Of a stretch of 64,000 bases of DNA, positions 59,301 through 64,000 are shown piece after piece. Source of the stretch: Agelaius tricolor. Its lineage: Eukaryota > Chordata > Aves > Passeriformes > Icteridae. The notes under the pieces are model-generated. The model worked only from the letters and a program-made list of their open reading frames with translations, was not told the origin of the DNA and ran no database searches. The stretch is taken from NCBI GenBank assembly GCA_023055355.1, contig JALJCS010000004.1, forward strand, positions 24,402,744 to 24,466,743, given 5' to 3'. Position numbers and translations under genes: made by a program. The stretch's first letter is position 1. Each line of letters begins with the position of its first letter.

Positions 59301-62290
59301 TTTACCTCAGTATGATGTGTTACATTAGGGCAAAAAATCCCAGTGTCAGACTTCTGAAGACATAGTGTTGATTGCAGACAGATGCCTGCTGACATTTCCA
59401 ATAGCTGCTGTGTGCTCAGCTCCTCTTTGGCAGCAATTCTTTCCTGGCTGTTTGTGTGCAGTGCCCGGTGCCCCTGAAGGTTTTAAGGATAGGTTAAGTT
59501 GGCGGAAGAAGGTGAGGAGCTTCTACCTCAGAGACACTTGTCAAGCTGTTGGTAGAATGTGAGACACCCCGAACCAGAGTGCTGTTGCTATGTCCCTCTT
59601 TGCTGTCCCTTTAGTGTATGTGAACTACTTATAATCTAGTTCTAACATATGTGGATGTCTCAAGTATGTTTATCATTTTCTGAATGGCTTTTTGTTTGAC
59701 AGGTTATTATGATGTCTGTTTAATGTTTGCTGTGGTGGTGAACTACAGAATTTAATTAGTTAAATTTTATTCATTAACTTCTCTCCCCTGTTTTTTTTTT
59801 TAATTTGACCTAATTTTCAGCTCCTTTTCCAAGCTTTCTTTTCCTGCTTTATATTGTAGGAGCCAGAAGTTAAGTTCCTAATGTCTTCTGCAGCAATATA
59901 AATGGACTAAAACTCTTGGATCACACTAATTTGATTAGATTTTTCAAAGCATTTTCATCTATAGGCAGGTACATAATTTCAGGTTTTTTTCAGATGGGAA
60001 GGTTATTATGGTTTGCTTATGCTTTGTGTGTCAGAAGGTTCTTGAATTGTATAATGCTCTTTCATGTGGCTCAGACCACAAGAAGAAAACTTTCTATTCC
60101 AAATCTCAGTTGAGAATTAACTAGTTGCTACCAAAATGAGATTTGCTCAGGGTGGTAGTTTAATGGAAGCATTTCTAAACCTTAATGATTCTGACCTGTT
60201 TACTTTCCCTTCAGCCACATAAGCAAAAGGATTCTCTTGTTTTCTTTCTTAGTTCTTTTCAAAGCCTCATGTGGTTTATGAAAGTTGCAAAAGGAGGAAT
60301 AAATTTTTTTTTGTTACTTGCTGAACTTGTTCTGGTTAGTTTATTCTTTGTGTACTCAGTTTGCAGTTCAGTGGAAGTGCCCTATTTCATAGGGATGTGT
60401 CAGTTTGGTTTCATTTAATGGTTGGATTGGTGCCTGAAGTTACTTACATTGATGTTACATGCATGTGAAGTGTTTCAGTAGAAATATTGCATCAAGTTTT
60501 AAATTGTTGTGCTGGCATCCATTCAAGTGAAGAAAGAAGGGCTGCAGATAAACTTGGATTAGTGCTATAGGAATGAACCAGACATGTGAAAGTTACTATC
60601 TTGATATGAAAGAAAAGGGGCATCTGACTTCATCCCTCTGTCCCTTGGGTTGATTTACTGCTTGTTTTTTGACTGCTATCACTTCATAATTTTAGTTAGA
60701 AAAGTCATGCTTAACAACTGCATGGTAGGTATACTTGGATTTCACATTCAGCCTTGCAAGAAGATTGAGGGAAAGGAATGAAAACCACTTGAATTTTACC
60801 ACTCTCATCTGCCCTTCTGTTGTTCTCTTGCCTCAGAGTGTTGTCAGGTAGGGGTGAATTTTAGTGTAATACTATTTTATGTTGGATGATAAGTTGCTGG
60901 TGACACTGCCCCAGAAGAATTCAGAGCTGTGGCTATATGATTGATTTTGTTGTTTTAAAAAATAATTATAGTCCTTTGGAGGCTCTGAGGAGGAGCCTTT
61001 GCTGTGAGTAAAGGGATTCTGAATGTGTTTTACTAAAGCAGGTGCAGCTGGCTTAATCCATTGTCTCTTGGGAGAGGCTTGGTCTTGGGAGGGGCTGGGT
61101 GATTATTTATTTACTCTTTTTTCCAAATACACTGTGAGGAGTATCAATACAAGACTTACAGACCTAAACCCTTGAACTATGCGATCCCTAGATCTGCACT
61201 TGAATTCGTGCATCCCACTGACTGGATGACAGAAAAATTGCCTAACTCCCTTTGGCAACAGATTCTGTTTTCATTTTAGTTACATGCAAGCCATGTTAAA
61301 GTTCAGGAGTGAACTTCAGCAATGCTCTCTGGCATGGCTGACTGGACTGTTGAAACATCTTGAGAAGGAGAGGTGAGTTGCTTTAGACCTTGAAGGCAGG
61401 AGGTGGTGGTAGAAGGAAAAGAATATGGAGAGGTATGATTAGTGTGACTGGAAAACAGTGAAAAGTTGGCTAATAAATTAAGCTGTCTGTTGTGGCATGT
61501 ATATAAATGATGCTGAATGTATGACTTCAAGTTCAAAACAGCTTGATTATTTTATAGAGTTTTGGTATCTTTTGGTCAATGTGACCTTCAGTTTGATGTT
61601 TGTGTTCTGTGAGGCTTGTGATACGGTGTTGGTAGTTGTATGAAATGCATTGTATACCATGAATTTTATGAGGTTTTAGGGTGAGATATGATCAAATGTA
61701 CTGTTAAATTTTAAACATTACACAGAGCTATATTCAGGTTTACTTCCTTCAGACGAGAAAATAAAGCTAACGTAACAGTGTGTAGTAAGATTACATACTT
61801 AGATACATACACACAGGAATGCTTGACTAAAAGTAAAATGCTTTCAAGAATACCGTGTATCGTTGTTCTATTAATAGAGTGAGAACAAAGGCTACTAGAA
61901 ACCTTAACAGGGATAGAAAATCTGGTTCGGGATGCAGCTTGGAAACTAACAATTGTTCCATTGTTTGAATTGTCTTGCATTATGACTGGATGATTAAATA
62001 TAAATGCAGGCCTGATTGGATTGTATCCCAGTAATGAATTGGCCTTTTAAAAACCAGTTGCAGGAAGCAGTAGACAGGTACCCAGCTTGTTTTTCTCAGA
62101 GTTGCAGGTGTTGAATGACCAATGGAATAACAATCTTTTGATGCTAGAGTTGGTCACTTCTACTGCTTGGTTTGCTACTTGAATATGGATGCAGGAAGAT
62201 GAAGCATTCAAAAACAGTAGCAGTACAAAGTGTACTGCTGAAGTTGAATAAAATGATAATTAGAACTTCGGACCATGTAATACATATGGT
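56400..62290. other. AT-rich DNA downstream of the 56-kb island (probable TJP2 intron)
   Basis: No coding exon of the TJP2 PDZ-1 region or of any other family is recognised. A 15-16-base poly-A is at about 58437-58450. No transposon is evident. Confidence 0.55.
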
Positions 62291-62297
62291 GCTTCAG

Positions 62298-62522
62298 TGG
62301 TTTGGTAGTTTTGGGGGGTTTTTGTGTTTGGGTTGTTGTTGTTTTTTCATTGTTTTTGTTGGTTTGGTTTGAGGTTTTTTGTTTGTTTGTTTTTTGGTGG
62401 TTTTTTTTCTGGGGTTTTTTGTTTGTGGGGGTTTTTTGGGGTTTTTTGTTGTCTTTTTTGGTGGTTTTTTTGTTTTGTTTTATTTGTATTTTTGGGGGTT
62501 TGTTTGTTTGTTTTGGGGGGGG
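62298..62522. repeat. Long G/T-rich low-complexity tract
   Basis: About 225 bases are almost free of A and C on the + strand. They are built from TTTGTTTG, GGTTTTTT and TTTTGGGG units and end in TTTTGGGGGGGG. Open frames here encode only Phe, Gly, Leu, Val and Trp and are artefacts. The minus strand is the matching C/A-rich sequence. Confidence 0.88.
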
Positions 62523-62579
62523 TCCATTTTTTTCTTTTTAATTTTAAGATGCCACAAGAGTAAAAGCTATGTTTTAGTT

Positions 62580-63558
62580 GCAGAGAATAAATAATTAATG
62601 AAATGAGGCACTCCAGGAATGGTAGCTGCACTTACTTTATTTCACAGTTAATTTTTTTCTCAATGAAATCTAACTTAATGAAATTGATTATGTACACCTA
62701 CTGAGTCTGATTTACCTCACCCACAAATCCTGATACTGCAAGCACACCAGAACCAAACTTCTGAATTTTTATTTTATTATGGCAAAAAAAGTTCAAGTCT
62801 CCTTGAACTCAGCTTATGCACAATTTGCTGTAGCACTTTAATTCTCAGACTTCATTTGTGTGGGTATCCCAAGGAGCAGAAGGTACAGAAACATGGTGAC
62901 TGTAAAGAAATGTGTTATGTTTACAATTAAAGTGAATGGGGCTGACTAAGTCAGAAGTAGCTTTTAAAGCCAGTGTTGATCAGGTGAGTTGAAAGTTCTG
63001 CATCCCTTCAGTAGTTGCCTTCCTGAAGCGTACACAAAAAAATCTTCCTAGCACCATAATCTGTGTGACAGGATGAAAGTCCAGGAAAAACATTCAGAAA
63101 ATGAAACTGCAAATAAACTCTCCCTTTTCCAGTGTGCATGTGTGTATCCAACATTCAAATATAATTGGTCTGTCAGCCTTTTACCTCAATTAATTTTGAT
63201 CTGCTGATGAAATCACTTGGCTTCCAGGTTTTTATCTTCTCAAGCCTTGTTGAGTCTTTAAAAAACAGGTGGTGGAGAAATGTACTTTACTGCAAGAAGG
63301 GGCACATGTCTGTGCCTCAGGAGGTGAGGTTTGTTTTCTTTCAACACCTGTGGGAAAGTAAATTGTTGTTTCCAAGGCTCCTCCACTCGACTGGTGCTGT
63401 AGGTCCCAGACCACTTGGGAAAACCAGCTTCTGGCTATCCTCTGTGAAGCAATATGTGAAAAGGAAGACTTCTTTGATGAAAAAAAAAATGTTAGTTGCT
63501 AGAGTGTTATTTCTCAATGAGCAGAAACTGTTTTCTAAAAATTAAAATAATTTAATCT
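62580..63558. other. AT-rich non-coding DNA
   Basis: No recognised gene, RNA or repeat; a 126-codon frame at 63165-63545 has no domain signature. Confidence 0.55.
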
Positions 63559-63574
63559 GGGGGGGGGGGGGGGG
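63559..63574. repeat. Poly-G run of 16
   Basis: Sixteen G in a row on the + strand, preceded by AATTTAATCT. This length is unusual and prone to sequencing length error. Confidence 0.9.
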
Positions 63575-64000
63575 AATGACACGGACATGATGACAGGGGA
63601 ATAGGATCTGTTTTGTTTTTTCCCCAAATGGCAGTTTTCTATTTCAATTGAAGCTGTTCCCTCACAAATTTTGAAGAACTGATTGCTTCCTGCTGGGGGA
63701 GCACTGGAATAATTTTACCACAGCAATGAGAGAACTGTTAAACAAAAGATAGAGAACTTGCGCCTGGAATAGCTCTAAGCTGAATTTTTTGAGATTTAGG
63801 TAATTAGTAGATAAGACCTGAGTATCTTGCAGCTGTGTTTTGAATACAGTCAGTTTCTTTTTTCCCCTCTCTTCATCTTGAACAAGCTTTTATTTCATTT
63901 GTAATGGGATTTTTACAGGGTTTTGATGATGCCTATGTATGCATCTAAGTCCAGCAGCAGCTGTAACAAGCACAAACTACTCCACTCGTGTCTACCACTT

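Noticed and set aside
62302..62541. Several 70-94-codon frames in the G/T tract
   Set aside because: Low-complexity Phe/Gly/Val/Leu or Lys/Asn/Pro/Thr products are a direct result of the simple sequence.
1..64000. CRISPR arrays, rRNA, tRNA genes, bacterial operons or riboswitches
   Set aside because: None seen by eye; the sequence is vertebrate nuclear DNA. tRNA genes cannot be fully excluded without a covariance-model search.

Overview
The window looks like a piece of bird nuclear genome. It has split genes with GT-AG introns, CpG islands at promoters, and several CR1 LINE fragments with the usual avian tail. Its gene order, PIP5K1B then FXN with TJP2 expected next, all on the + strand, matches human 9q21. 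In birds that block is Z-linked. The Z assignment comes from knowledge of synteny and is not read from the sequence; the species cannot be told.

Layout. From 1 to about 8.8 kb lie the last exons and 3' UTR of PIP5K1B (type I phosphatidylinositol-4-phosphate 5-kinase beta). Only the C-terminal tail is here, and the kinase domain lies upstream. From 8.9 to 11.3 kb is a nest of repeats: an antisense CR1 tail, an LTR-like segment with a 32-bp tandem duplication, and a decayed sense CR1. From 11.3 to 20.7 kb is AT-rich intergenic sequence with a small CR1 fragment at 20.15 kb. A CpG island at 20.9-21.7 kb starts FXN (frataxin). Its five coding exons run from 21,338 to 30,718 and assemble into a complete 200-residue protein with an arginine/alanine-rich mitochondrial presequence and the conserved iron-sulfur-assembly fold. 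A possible alternative last exon lies at 28,431-28,557.

Downstream of FXN no recognisable complete coding gene is present. Two large CpG islands, at 35.66-36.91 kb and 55.6-56.2 kb, are best explained as alternative 5' promoters of TJP2 (ZO-2), whose PDZ-encoding exons would lie beyond the window. This is inference from conserved synteny and the known multi-promoter structure of TJP2. The first island holds GC boxes and a perfect antioxidant-response-element core. The second holds an inverted CCAAT box and a 31-bp inverted repeat (29/31 matched arms). A candidate spliced exon lies between them at 48,123-48,243, and an antisense CR1 at 51.26-51.88 kb. The rest is AT-rich intronic or intergenic DNA with several G/T-rich low-complexity tracts.

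The genes are not an operon and share no pathway. Frataxin works in mitochondrial Fe-S cluster assembly, PIP5K1B makes PI(4,5)P2 at membranes, and ZO-2 is a tight-junction scaffold. Their adjacency is old vertebrate synteny.
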